From the NCBI RefSeq assembly GCF_014356525.2, contig NC_052506.1, positions 12,163,783 to 12,227,782 of the forward strand: a stretch of 64,000 nt of DNA, read 5' to 3'. The notes beneath the pieces were generated by a model, which saw nothing but the letters and a program-made list of their open reading frames with translations, had not been told where the DNA came from and ran no database searches. Position numbers and translations under genes: made by a program. Positions 39,801-50,200 of the stretch are shown here, one piece after another; within the stretch, counting starts at the first letter, position 1, and each line of letters starts with the position of its first letter. This stretch comes from Nilaparvata lugens. Taxonomy: Eukaryota; Arthropoda; Insecta; Hemiptera; Delphacidae.

Positions 39801-42018
39801 AACATTAACGATTGTTAATCATATTTATTTGTTTACAGGGGTTGCTCACTCAGATGATTTGATCTACCTTTTTCCTCACCCCAAAGGTGAACTGAAGCCT
39901 CATGAGGTGGAAGTCGCTAAAACAGTAGTGAAAATTTGGACCAGTTTTGCAATTGATGGGTAAGGAGAAATTCTTTAAAGAATAGTATTTATTTCAATTG
40001 AGATCATATTTGTCATACGTTTATTATCGCTATCTATATTCTACCCAAAGTATCTCATCTTGTAAATTACCTCTTTTAGGTCTATGTACTTCTCCAAGAT
40101 AGAAGGTACCAAATGTCAAGTCTGTATTAATTTCAATTTATGTTTAATTACGTACGGGTACTAGTACCCTTTTTCATTTTCTTTTAGATACCATTAGTTT
40201 TGGCTATTATCAAATAATGTCAGGAATCAAAATATCAAAAATAATTTAGACACATTATAATCTCAAAATCATTGTTTCAAAATATATTATTTTGACACGT
40301 GATTGGCCGAAACAAGTAGTATCTAAAAGAACATTAAAACAGGACGCTAGTAATTCTATGTCATTAAAATTTCAAGTTGCCCTATTGAAATTAATGAAAA
40401 ATATGGATTAATTTATGTATTTATCACAAGTGAAAATGCATAATGAAAGGACACGTTTGTAGTCGTAATAGTTCAATGACTGAGCTACTGAACTCAATAG
40501 CTCTTGTTGACCGAGCGAAGTGAGGTTCAAGATTCAAGTCGACGGTTTTGCATTTCTCTTTTGTTTAAATGTTTATATTTATGTTTTTATGTTACGCATT
40601 TACAGCGAAACGCAGCAATAGATTTTCATGAAATTTGACAAGTATGTTCCTTTTTGAATTTCGCGTCGACGTATACATACGGTTTTTTGAAATTTTGCAT
40701 TTTAAGGATAATACAAGAGGAAAACGAGTCTCCTTTGAACGCCAATATTACCGTAAAAATCAGACTTTAGAATTATTCATCATAAATCAGCTGTCTAGTG
40801 GACTATAATACAACCCGTTCAAAAACATCGAACATCTTGAAAATGTATCTTTCCATCAACGTTGTACACTCAGCGCTCACACTCACATTCGACACGTCAC
40901 GGTACGATAGGATAGAAAGCTCCATGTTTATTTAGGATTTTTCTAGACATTTTAAATTGATAAATTATTTACTAGTAGTTCTGTGAACAGTAGACCTCAC
41001 GCAGTATTCTCATCCACAAGTACCTGATTGAAACTATAAACCTTATGGAAATACAGCAATAGACTGGCTTCTCCACACATCTGTGTAATCACTTGTCTGC
41101 TGATTTATGATGAATAATTCTATATTCTGATTTTTACTCTAATATTGGCGTATGAAGGAGGCTCCTTTTTCCTTTTATATTATCCTTGAAATGCAAAATT
41201 TCCAAAAAACCTTGTATATACGTCGATGCGCAATTAAAAAAGGAACATACCTGTCAAATTTCATGAAAATCTATTACTGTGTTTCGCCGTAAATGCGCAA
41301 CATATAAACATTAAGAGAAATGCTAAACCGTCGACTTGAATCGTAGACCTCACTTCGCTCGGTCAATAAATTTTTGAGAAAACAACAACAGATCAATGTA
41401 GCTTACTGAGCGCAAGGTCTACTGTTCACAGAACTACTAGTATTTTTGGAGGAAAGTATAAAGTGTGAGTGAAACGGGCTAAAATGATTTTGAAAATTGG
41501 TACTGTAATGTCTTAGTGAATACAAAAACTATGAATCAGTGACAGAAAACTTGAGTAGGGTTACAGGGACATGATGAATCCTAGTCGAAGCGTTCTTGAA
41601 AATGTTAAGAATCCTCATTCAAGTTACTTTTGTATTTTTCTTAATCGTGAATAGAGCTCAAAACTTTCATTTTCACGTGCAACCTGAAATGTCAGGGTTC
41701 AATTCAAGCAACCAGAGCTCATAGATAGATTTGAGTGATTTAATAACTGTTTGAATTTAGTGATACTGTGATTTCAGACAGCCGTACGTGAATGATGATG
41801 TTGAGTGGCTTCCGATGAGCACCGCCAATGGTCCCTACTTGAGGATAGCACTGCCAAGCCAGCTCAAAGAAAATTTCATGCACGAATACAACATAACAGT
41901 GACGGAAGGCTACGATGACATAGAGGACATGTATCGAACATCTGACGGCCAAAACTTACGAGCTTTCAATTTGGGTCTCTCACTCACAATCCTCTTATTA
42001 AGCCTGCGATTTCTCTGA
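24824..42018 (+). CDS. Type-B carboxylesterase, N-terminus missing, probable GPI anchor
   Basis: A serine esterase of the alpha/beta-hydrolase fold, predicted to hydrolyse carboxylic esters at the cell surface. Ten exons join in frame to 534 residues: 24824-24988, 26750-26909, 28686-28874, 30108-30298, 33553-33742, 35870-35962, 36981-37084, 38375-38525, 39839-39959, 41778-42018. All introns are GT-AG. Landmarks in order are EDCLTLNVYTP, the oxyanion loop YIHGGSF, the nucleophile elbow FGQSAGG (Ser at fragment residue 154), the acid in GITKHEG, and the His in GVAHSDDLIYLF. The triad is complete, so it should be an active enzyme rather than a neuroligin or glutactin-type relative. NCT, NDT, NFT and NIT sequons fit a secreted ectodomain. 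The last ~18 residues are hydrophobic after SDGQN, like a GPI signal. The signal peptide and the GIPYA-type region (~70-90 residues) must lie on upstream exon(s) I could not find. Possible poly(A) signals are at 42479 and 42542. GQSAG also occurs in juvenile hormone esterases, but that is not diagnostic. Confidence 0.9.
24989..26749 (+). other. Esterase intron 1: no gene; retroposon tail near its end
   Basis: 1.76 kb of AT-rich sequence with a C/G-rich patch (about 25500-25545). A short retroposon ending in AATGAATGAATG lies at about 26450-26555, matching the GGGCTATGCCTGTTG family described at 37630. Confidence 0.5.
27326..27434 (-). mobile_element. 109-bp miniature Helitron with both ends
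   Basis: On the minus strand it runs from TCTATATAAATAAATTACCG to CCGGGCCAGCTAG. An A precedes the TC and a T follows the CTAG, as expected for a Helitron insertion. A stem-prone GGTACGAAGTTCGCC lies before the 3' end. It sits in esterase intron 2 and has no coding capacity. Confidence 0.6.
27644..27681. repeat. Perfect 38-bp palindrome
   Basis: ACCAATACCTACTACTACA is followed directly by its exact reverse complement with no spacer. The immediate flanks are not palindromic. It lies in esterase intron 2 and could form a cruciform. Its origin is unknown. Confidence 0.8.
28044..28450 (+). repeat. Helitron-like family A, uninterrupted copy
   Basis: This is the cleanest copy in the window: it starts TCCTATTATATTAAGCGAGC and ends CGAGCGAAGCTTGGTGCACCGATATT (shown here only to define the family end). 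It is the reference used to show that the copy at 11426-14723 is split. It lies in esterase intron 2. Confidence 0.6.
28964..29925. repeat. Element with GGGACAAAGTCACCCC ends in esterase intron 3
   Basis: CCGGGGTGACTTTGTCCC near 28970 is mirrored by GGGACAAAGTCACCCCGG at 29881-29898. Another plus-orientation copy of the motif occurs at about 29508 and a variant at 29905. The ~960-bp interval is non-coding. It resembles a transposon with short inverted ends, but no TSD could be defined. Confidence 0.45.
30382..30865. repeat. ~118-bp tandem repeat, four copies
   Basis: Units contain TTCTGTGATCATAAATTCTG, GATGCTGAGGAAATGTTCC and GGGGAAATCAATCTCA, repeated four times with few changes in esterase intron 4. 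A fifth, isolated relative lies at about 31440-31530, beyond the fold-back element, so the fold-back may have inserted into the array. Confidence 0.75.
30880..31387. mobile_element. Fold-back element carrying a SINE
   Basis: AATAAGACGTTGATATTGTC at 30880 is mirrored by GACAATATCAACGTCTTAT ending at 31387. The arms of ~110 bp are nearly perfect. A second, inner inverted repeat (CAGCTGAACTAATGTGTTTG and complement, about 30973-31037) forms its centre, and the SINE at 31038 has inserted there. No coding capacity. Confidence 0.65.
31038..31278 (+). mobile_element. tRNA-derived SINE with perfect 11-bp TSD
   Basis: The head has A-box-like sequence (GTAATCGAGTGGATTAGATG) and a B-box-like GGTTCGAAACC. 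The body contains TTTCGGATGGACACGTTAAG and GTCGGTCCCGGCTG, and the tail is ATTATTATTA. It is flanked by TAGTTCAGCTG at 31027-31037 and 31279-31289. A truncated copy is at 51190-51347. Another copy (minus) is split by a transposon at 62711-64000. Confidence 0.85.
31552..31625 (+). mobile_element. Fragment of the SINE family seen at 49349
   Basis: A B-box-like AGTTCGAATCCCGTCGG is followed by ACGTTTGATCATCTCATCAAATCAC, as in the copy at 49349-49545. The tRNA-like 5' part is missing. Confidence 0.5.
31815..31917 (+). mobile_element. Short retroposon tail (GGGCTATGCCTGTTG family)
   Basis: A ~100-bp unit beginning AAAATTCGGGGGAGGAACAG and ending AATCAATAAAAGAATGAAT. It belongs to a set of at least seven such units in this window, best preserved at 37630. 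It is probably the 3' end of a LINE or a LINE-derived short element. Confidence 0.45.
31974..32445. mobile_element. piggyBac-like MITE, copy 1
   Basis: A 472-bp element flanked by TTAA (31970-31973, 32446-32449) with ends CCTTCCGGCAGTCGCGC and, inverted, CATTTCGGTGGTCGCGC. An inner TTGTAAAAAGTACAAC / TTGTAAAAAGAACAAC motif lies near both ends. The interior matches the copy at 53994-54422 in opposite orientation. No coding capacity. It lies in esterase intron 4. Confidence 0.75.
32450..33029. other. No feature seen
   Basis: AT-rich intron sequence without recognised elements. Confidence 0.4.
33030..33311. mobile_element. Fold-back MITE with internal duplication
   Basis: The ends CTCCGTAAACAAAGC and GCTTTGTTTACGGAG are inverted. 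The adjoining arm (CATTCTGGTGACGTCAGCAC...) occurs twice in direct orientation on the left, about 92 bp apart, and once inverted on the right. A one-armed tandem duplication in a hairpin MITE explains this. It ends 241 bp before esterase exon 5. Confidence 0.65.
33743..34475 (+). other. Esterase intron 5 start: retroposon tail
   Basis: About 34065-34235 reads like a LINE-derived 3' end (ACTGGCGGACAAG... to GAATAAATTTGAATTTGAATT). Otherwise no feature is seen. Confidence 0.35.
34476..34881 (-). repeat. Repeat family B, short variant
   Basis: It has both family ends (ACTAGTAGTTCTG at left, CTCTCGGTCAA at right). An alternative segment (CACAAGTACCTAATTGAAAC...) replaces the internal part of the 17796 copy. 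The same variant is the inserted copy at 40971-41366. Confidence 0.6.
35097..35373. mobile_element. CATAGAG MITE, copy 3
   Basis: 277 bp with ends CATAGAGAAACGATAGC / GCTATTGTTTCTCTATG and perfect 7-bp TSDs GTCCTAT (35090-35096, 35374-35380). It sits in esterase intron 5. Confidence 0.8.
36643..36893. mobile_element. PIF/Harbinger-type MITE with TTA TSD (A)
   Basis: The ends AGGTGCGTACAGATATACG and, inverted, AGGTGCGTGCAGATATACG are flanked by TTA (36640-36642, 36894-36896). The arm sequence CGCGAACATGAGCA recurs in the centre, giving a nested double hairpin. It ends 87 bp before esterase exon 7. Confidence 0.7.
37630..37733 (+). mobile_element. Short retroposon tail, best-preserved copy
   Basis: The unit runs AAAATTTGGGAACAGAATAG, TTTTGGGCTATGCCTGTTG, then an A-rich tail AAATAAATAAATAAAT. 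Related units: + at about 22900, 26450 and 31815; - at about 42693-42782, 45388-45503 and 51075-51188. A defined 3' tail with variable upstream sequence suggests 5'-truncated retroposons. Confidence 0.5.
37901..38235. mobile_element. PIF/Harbinger-type MITE with TAA TSD (B1)
   Basis: The ends GGACCGGTTTCAGAGCTCGG and, inverted, GGACCGGTTTCCGAGCTCGG are flanked by TAA (37898-37900, 38236-38238). The ~90-bp arms include CCAGCTGTTTAAAGTCTGG. A sister copy lies at 50512-50884. It ends 139 bp before esterase exon 8. Confidence 0.75.
38526..39335 (+). repeat. Esterase intron 8: partial Helitron-like family A copy
   Basis: The 5' part of family A starts at 39015 (TCCTATACTATTAAACGAGC) and is recognisable to about 39300, without the hairpin 3' end. 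The rest of the interval has no recognised feature. Confidence 0.45.
39336..39475. mobile_element. Small PIF/Harbinger-type MITE (C)
   Basis: GTGCCGGTTGCAAAAAAGCC is mirrored by CCGGCTTTTGTGCAACTGGGCC, with TTA before the left end (39333-39335) and TTT after the right. The ~140-bp hairpin is non-coding. Confidence 0.55.
40507..41440 (+). repeat. Repeat family B copy with a family B insertion inside
   Basis: The outer copy consists of 40507-40970 and 41367-41440, from TTGACCGAGCGAAG to CAGAACTACTAG. Its two parts join to match 17796-18365. The inserted short-variant copy, in the opposite orientation, is 40971-41366. This fixes both family boundaries without any flanking duplication, as expected for Helitron-type insertion. 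The nest lies in esterase intron 9. Confidence 0.65.
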
Positions 42019-43305
42019 TGGTACTAGGGCGACTATTATAGAGTGAATTTTAGGCGAATCAATGCTTTGACCAATCACTTTATGAACGACGCTTGGAAAC
42101 GGCTGAAGATCATAAGTGACTAATAGATGTAATTTTTAGTGTGATCATGGAGTATATGAATGGTGCAAGTTAATTTAAAACTATAATGTAGCATGCAACA
42201 ATGATTGAATCTTTTTAAATTTACGGGATACGTATTGATACCGTTCAAACTCAATACAATTTAATTTTATATTGAATCAGTAAATATTTAATAATCATTA
42301 ACTTATAGATTTAGAAAAATAGTCTTTGAACGATCATTTTTTAATCACTACAGAGGACTTTGATCTGCAATTCAATGATTAGAAAGTTTTTTGTGACGTG
42401 TAAAGAGAATCTCAATAATTTACTATCTTATAATAAAAATCCACTGTTATGATACAAAAGAAATGCTGTAAATTTTAGAATAAATTGATTTTTCTATTAA
42501 ATTTTCAATGTTATTACCCAATCCATTATGCCCATTTGATGAATAAAATTATTGGTTGATGAAATAAATTATGAGAACATGACTAAATTGTTTGAAAGCA
42601 GAGCAAGTGCTGATGAATTGAATGGTTTGTTTCCAGCCAATGGGCTAGACTGTAAAGTTTCAAGGGGTATAGTGAGTCCTTTATTGTTAGCTGTTATTTT
42701 AATATTTATTTTATTTATTTATTCATATACAAATAAAATCCAGGTAAAAACAACATGCATTCGCCCAAAACTGCTCTAAACCTTAATTTGGAATACACAG
42801 TCTGGAGGTTATGTAAAAATTATAACTTAATTCACACACTATTTTGAGGGCAAAAAAATGTATCTACTACAATTTTGAATTTATCAGCTAAATTAATTTC
42901 AAAATACAAATCCAAACAAAAATATTCCTTCACAATCGCCAAAAATATTAAAAATTTTACTTAGATCCACAATTATTTATAGCCTACTCATGTAAACATT
43001 GATATAGATTCATATCTTTGATCAGGTAAACTAGTTTTCTAAAGTGGCCCTTCTCTGCACTGTGTGATCAATATATTAAAGAGAGATCTGCAAAAGAAGG
43101 CAGAATCATTTTCAGGCTAGACTTTCAGGAGAAGAGCTTTAAAACACGTCAAAAAACTATACCGTACCAGCTGAGTATTTTATATAGGATCTCACTCACC
43201 TCTTACTTTTATGATCAAACTCTATTTGCGAAGGATGCAGTACAGCCTTCCTAAAGAAACTAGAGGCTGCTATCTCACTCTGATGTTTCCATTTTATAGA
43301 CTAAA
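42019..43305. other. Esterase 3' flank and intergenic region
   Basis: Candidate poly(A) signals follow the stop: GAATAAATT at 42479 and GAATAAAAT at 42541. A retroposon tail in minus orientation lies at about 42693-42782. A 75-codon open frame at 42552-42779 runs into that tail and is not credible. Confidence 0.45.
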
Positions 43306-43882
43306 CTAGCCGTCAGACTCGCTTCGCTTGCTATATCCGTCTAGCCAGGGGGCTCGGCCACCTGGACCCCCGACTGGATCGTTCAAAAATGATATCACCG
43401 GGCTCGCTTCGCTCGCCAAAAACGCAGATTTTGGGCGTATCTTTGGCGTTATTTCAAATTCCTTCTAACACAACATTATTACACCCTAGCTTAGCTTCTG
43501 TACTAAATCTGAACAATTTCTGTTCATTTGTTCTCGATAAATCTGAGAAAAAGCAAAAACCGCTAATTTTGGGCGTATCTTAGACGTTATTGCAAATTCC
43601 TTCTAACAAAACATTATTACACCCTAGCTGAGCTTCTGCACTAAATTTGAACATTTTCTGTTCATTTGTTCTCGATAAAGCTGAGAAAACGCTGGAAAAC
43701 GCAGATTTTGGGCGTATCTTTGGAAAATTTTCCAAATCCGTTCTTAGTGCGCCTCTAAAGGGCCAACTGAACATACCTACCAAATTTGAACGTTTTTGGT
43801 CCGGTAGATTTCTAGTTCAGCGAGTGAGTGAGTCAGGCAGTCAGTGAGTGAGTGCCATTTCGCTTTTATATAATTATATAAA
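43306..43882 (-). mobile_element. Helitron-like family C, copy 3
   Basis: CTAG (43306-43309) marks the 3' end on the minus strand and TATATAATTATATAAAAGCG the 5' end. Two of the ~130-bp internal units with TTTTGGGCGTATCTT are present. It lies between the convergent 3' ends of the esterase and EBP2. Confidence 0.5.
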
Positions 43883-44215
43883 TATTTTGGAGAAGACGCC
43901 GCATTATGAGTCAAGCCACTACCACCTAGATTAAATAAATGTAAATTTAGGTGTTAGTGGTCAAGCACCTTGTATTTTTAACCAACTTGATCAGGATTTG
44001 ATCATCTAGGACCTTTGACCATCAATCGAAACTAGTTCGAGAGATCACACAATAAGTTTGCCAATGTCATCACGACTACGTGTCTCCTGAAGAAGGTGGG
44101 CAAATAGAGCAAAACAAGCAAAAATTTAGCAAAAAAAAACCGTATTTTAATCAGGATATTCAGATAGGTTATTGAAACATACTCACTTAATATTTACACA
44201 TGATTATGGCATCTA

Positions 44216-47200
44216 TTAATGCTTTCTTTTGGACTTGATTTGTTGCCGCCGTTGTTTGCCAGGCCGTTTGTTCTGCACTTTGCCTTTGTTAGGTGGCCCG
44301 CGATGGCTGCCCTTGCCTTTGGCGTTGCCGCCATCAAAGTCGCCGGCTGCACTTTCTCTAGTGTTGCGCTTCAATCCTCTTTTCTTACCGCCAAACCCGA
44401 ACTTACTGTCTTTATGCTTCCTTTTCAATTGCGACCTGAAATTAGTATTCAATAACATGAATCAAAGCTAATTGAAAGTTATTTCAGTCACATATTTCAT
44501 AGTTATTTGTATATCTAGAGTGAAAAATGCCACTTTTTCTCCCTGAAGGGAAAGATTGATGCCCGAGGCGAAGCCGAGCTCGCATCAGTGAGCATCAATC
44601 TTTCCCTTCAGGGAGAAAAAGTGGCATTTTTCACTCGTGATATACACAACATTTTTCCTCCACCTACATTTTTATAAAATCTGAAAATAAAGTAATTTAA
44701 AAAGAAACTTACGTGACCAGTAACAATGTGTTACAACATAACCTAAAAAGTAAACACCTGGCTTGTAATCACAGTTCACCATCGACAGTGCTATGCGCTA
44801 TCTGTCGGCAAAAGTTGTAACAACAATGGCCGACTCAACTACACCTATGATGAAGTTCCCGTTTCAAATTTGATTAGTTAATGAGGAATAATCGTTGGCT
44901 GGTATTTTGAATAACATGGAATATAAAAAAATATTTATACATTTTTATAGTATACTGATATGAAGTTTGTAATAATTTTAGCATACAAACATATATTTCA
45001 TATATTGATCAAATGTCTGGTTGAGTTATTGAATTTAGTTGGTTTAATGACTACTCTATATGCTTCCTATGCTTAGACCTTCTAACCTATTTCAAATGTA
45101 AGTTTTTAAAATAGAGACGCTTCCCATGTTATTTAAATGGAGTTTTTCCTCCCGAGAGCGAAAAAGTGACACTTTAGTATTATGTTCCAGGGAGTGAAGT
45201 AAGCGACTTTAGACAGTAAGTGGAGGAAAAATAATTTGATAGATAGAATAGTCACATATTTCAAATAACTTGATAGATTTTCTAGTTGCTTTGATGATCA
45301 TCCAAAACTTGTATGTTGATTCTACAAAATAATAAACGTTTTTAGTGTTAAACAGAACTACAATGTGATCGAACCAGCTTTGCAATTTTATTTATTTATG
45401 TCATTGACAATTACAAATCATAATTATAATAAATATACTATGATTGGGAGAAGACAACAGGCATAGCCCAAAACTGTCTTCTCCCAAATTTTTACAAATA
45501 AAAGTTTCAAAAAAGAATAAGGTTAAGATTTCACTTTCACTTCAAAAAGTCCAATTTCCACTTAAAAACTAATGACTAAGCTAAAAATTTTGAATGATAT
45601 TCAAAACGCCTGGTCACGTTACAGAGATCATCTCATTGAATCACACACGCACAAGCTAAACACTCATGCGGGCATCATCCGCAATAGAAAAAGTCAGTGG
45701 GAAAAGTCATGCAGTTAAAGTCTGTGAGATATTACTTTTAACATGAAGAGGAGAGGAGAAACCTCATTTCTCCTTCCACAGTTTGTAGCATAGCCAGAGA
45801 CGGTCATCCTGCGCACATTTGGATGCGCCGTGTCATTTCGCTTTACGTTCTTTTGATGAACACATCTCCGTAATCACACAAACCAATATACTTGCTGACC
45901 AGTAAACAATTTTGGAACAATGCCAGGCAATAGCTGGAGGGGAGTGTTGGCGCGACGCGTTAGAATGCTGCTAGGTAGTGGGAGTGATTAGTGGAGGATA
46001 GAGCATCGGACCTCTCCGTCTTCGAGAAAGAGCCGTGTTAAAAGTAATACCTCACAGACGTTAGTTGAATTGCCAATTTTCATATTTCATATACAGCCTT
46101 GTATTGTATAGTAGATAGCTTGACTCAAGTTATCCCGGTGTTGATTCTTGCTAATGAATAATAATGAATGATGAATTTATTGCCAAATACAAGAAATATT
46201 TTTACAAATAAAATAATCATCAAATTACAATAGTAATTAAAATAGTTATTAATATTTTAGGATACGAAATAAGAGAACAAAATTAATGGTTAATCCTAGT
46301 GACTAGTTTTAATGGAAGTAATAATAATAATAAAAAAATTACAATAGTTTTCGGCTTGACTGGAAAAAGAAGCATGAGCTCCAGCCACTAGTTCTAAAAA
46401 TAAGAAATAGGTTTTTTAACCTAATAACAGCAGTGCAAATGATACAATTCTGTTGATGGATGATATAATCTATGGATGTTGAATTTATCAATAATCAAGT
46501 ACTTGATAAACAAAATATAGATGCACAGAAAAATAATATAAAAATTGTCGAGTTTTAATAGTTTTTACACAATTAATATTGCGAAAAATTGGTGGTTCAG
46601 CCAACTCAATTCTCAATTTTAAAATAATAGTTTTGTTTTACCCACGATTTTATTAATCTCAATTTGGTTTTTTGTTATTTTATCCTTAATAAAGTCTTCC
46701 GAAATTTTATTTATTAGTTTATTACTCTGATATTCAAATTGGTGTTTACTAGATGTTAATGAAGTAAAATTAATATTGAAAGCATTTACTACAGTTGGCC
46801 GTATATTATAAGGGATTGTGTGACGGGTGAATTGATGTGTATTTAATAATGATCAATTATATTTTATTCATCAAGAAAATCTATTTTTCATGATTTAGGT
46901 ACCAATAAATTTTGCATAATTGAGATTGAATATTTTAGTAGTTCATTATATTCCTACATAGTCTGAAAACAATTTGGCAACGGAGCAGAATTGGAAAAGG
47001 ATAGAGCTATATGCTTTGTCTAATGACAGACAAGGATAGCAAACCAATTTTAAGCAGGTGGATGGAAAATAGATTTCTAGAGGAGCGTATCAACAATCAG
47101 TCAATCGTCAAACGCTAACCCGATTGGCCAGTGGGAGAGCATTTCGAGGTTGAGTGGTAGAGAGGACTTAAAAGTCCTAACTCCGCCTAATAAAGAATTT

Positions 47201-50200
47201 TTCATTTTCATTTCATCCTGTCTTGTCGTGTCGTGTCGGCGAGAAGTCGGTAAGTGTGAAAACTATTGGCTGGGGTTAATAGATGTGGTTGAATTATGGA
47301 GTTTCCAAGAGAGATATGTTTTCTATTGCTGCATCAAATTTTCCTTAATTTCAACATTTTCTACTTTTTTATTAATTCGTCATGAGTCTAATCGATTAGA
47401 CCTGATTGATAAAAGTAAATGATTTTAGTTCTAGATCAGCGAAAATATTTCACAGCAAATCTACTGTAGTGTAGGGTGTTTATAAATGTGTATCGGGGTC
47501 TCAACTCTTTATAATAATTTTGCATTCAAAATTACAGTTTTAAGTGAGAACAGTTCTAAGTGATCAAGAAAGAAAGTACGGTAACTCAGAACGTTTTGTT
47601 TGTGCACCAAGGCACATTCAAAAGTTGGATGAACGTCACTGTTCCTGATCGCTGGACAGACCATAAGACTTATTATTACAGTTTTATGCGAAGAATAGCC
47701 CATTTAAAAAAAAAGTACTACTATACTGAAATAAAAAGTAAACAAGGCTTTATAAACCATATTGAGGCTAGCTGCTGCAATACATCAAGAAATCGTGTCC
47801 TGATATACTTCTATAGACTGTTCTAGTTGCTCTTTCATTTGACATATCATTTATATTTATAAGTTTAATGTAAAAAAATAATAGAGTTAAAATCCCAAAA
47901 TTCGTTCACAAACACCCTGAATATATTATTCAAACAGATTGCCTGAATGAATCATCAAACGTTCTAATTCTAATACTAAATTAACGTCAAGCGTAGAGTA
48001 ATAACGGAAAAATATAAAAACTTGCAAATTGAGAATCTCACCTGTTGGAAGGTTTATTTTTATTGTCTAAGAAATCTAAATCTTTGCGAATGCCTTTCCT
48101 GAATTTCTTCACCTCATCCAACATCGATTTCTTCTCATTCTGTTTCTTCAATCTGTTTTCGGCTTGAATTTTCTTGCTCATCTTTCTCTGCTCACGTATT
48201 TTTCTAACTTTTTCTATCCTTTCCTTGGCTGCTTGTGTTTTAACCAACATAGAGCGAATCTGCAAATTAACAGAACATAATTACAGTATCTCAATTTGTT
48301 GAATCGACATACAAATTACGGGAAACTGCTAAAGAATCATCTATAAATCAAGATAAGTCAAAACGACAGTAAGTAAATGGATGTAGAAATGCACGGTGGT
48401 ATAATAGTATTTATTTATGTTACAAATGACACTGATATAATAACATTGGTAGATGTTATACTAACATTAGTATATTATATTGTTATCAGTATATTATCTT
48501 TTAGTAGATAAAATACTAAGGCAATCTTTATGTAATAACATTGGTAGATGTTATACTAACATTAGTATATTATATTGTTATCAGTATATTATCATTTAGT
48601 AGATAAAATACTAAGGCAATCTTTGTGTTATTTTTTTCTTCCAAATTTAGGTGATTACACTGTCCAAAATAAGGTTATTCCACGCACACTTTCTAGACAA
48701 TTTTATTCCAAAATTAACTTGCAAACTATGCATTTTGAATATAAGATGGATTAAATTGATAAATGAATTGAAGTATAAATATAAATTGTTATAAGCCGCC
48801 TAAGATAAAACTAGGTAATATGTGTGTTATATACATCACTTTGACCGTGATAACCATAGAGAAACAATAGCGTAAGTGATATCCCATAGTATAGGGCGTT
48901 TATGTCGCAACTTTTACTGTTATCTCAAGCCGATTACTGCTGATTATTGTCGAATTTTACTGTTTTGTTGGGGAGAGAGTGTATGAGCGGCACAATATGA
49001 GAGACTACCAGTGTCACACAGCTTCACAGGAAAGAATTACATGAACTATCGACTTGAGATAACAGTAAGAGTTGCGACATAAACGCCCTATACCATGGGA
49101 TATCAACTTATGCTATTGTTTCTCTATGGTTATAACTAATTTAAATACAAAATGAAATAAAATTCCAAACCTTGTACACAGAACAATAATACATGCATAC
49201 ATGGTGATTGAATCCACCTTTGAAATTCGTAGGAAAATAACGACAAAAGGCTTCAAATATTCACTACATGATAGATCTTTCAGTTTTTGAGATTTTTACA
49301 ATATATATTTTATTCACAGATGTCTTTAACTCTTTGTAATGTCTTTGCCAGCAATGATAGCCGAGACGACTAAGGCGTTGCACCCTTCGTCTTCTAGCGC
49401 TACCTGGTCGTGGGTTTGAATCCCGCCGTTAGGCATAAACGTTTGATCATCTTATGAAATCACTCTCTCACTTTCCATGATTCATACACAAGCAACAAGC
49501 TCATGTAGATATCATCCGCAATAAAAAACCTAATTGTAGATAATTGTTTACGATATGCGATGTTAAGAATAAGAATAATAATTTTATTCCTTCAATGCAT
49601 AACAATGCTATCGGAAACGTCAATTTGATAATAATACCGTACATAACTTCAGGTTTCAATCTCACAATAATTAAATGTACATAACATAATATAATAATTT
49701 ATCTATACAAGGTATATTTCAATAAAATAATAAAACTTGTTGAAATGTTGAACACAATAATTAGTTCGAAATAGGCACTAAAACATCAATAAATAATCAT
49801 TTTCACTAGTGAAAGGAATTTACAGATTAGTATCTGTGATTCTAAATTCAATGACTTGAAATGATCAAGCTGAAAGTTCAACAACAAAATAAACCTTCAC
49901 AGGACGCTGTACTAGAATACTTATATTTTCATCGATAGTTTTGGTTTGCATAAGGCTTTTATCTAACGTACGATAAGAAACAAATTCTTGGAATACAAAC
50001 TTTTTGCATATGCTCATCGGTTTTAGCCATTTCAGCGAAAAAGTCGTCGGGCCTCCTGGTTGGCACTCCCAGAGACTTCAATCGACCGATGCCTTCAATA
50101 ACAGCCGCCTGCGCTTGTCTGTGAAACAACGACTCCCTCTTGAACTCATCCAGCTGGCTGCTGCCGTCTGAATTCAACTCATTCTTTCCTGTTTCCTCCT

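Noticed and set aside
42552..42779. 75-codon frame after the esterase
   Set aside because: It ends inside a retroposon tail, has no family motif, and starts at an arbitrary codon.
47560..47826. 89-codon frame in EBP2 intron 5, possibly a transposase remnant
   Set aside because: It sits between weak AGGGTGTTT-type ends but shows no DDE or helix-turn-helix motif, so no protein call is justified.
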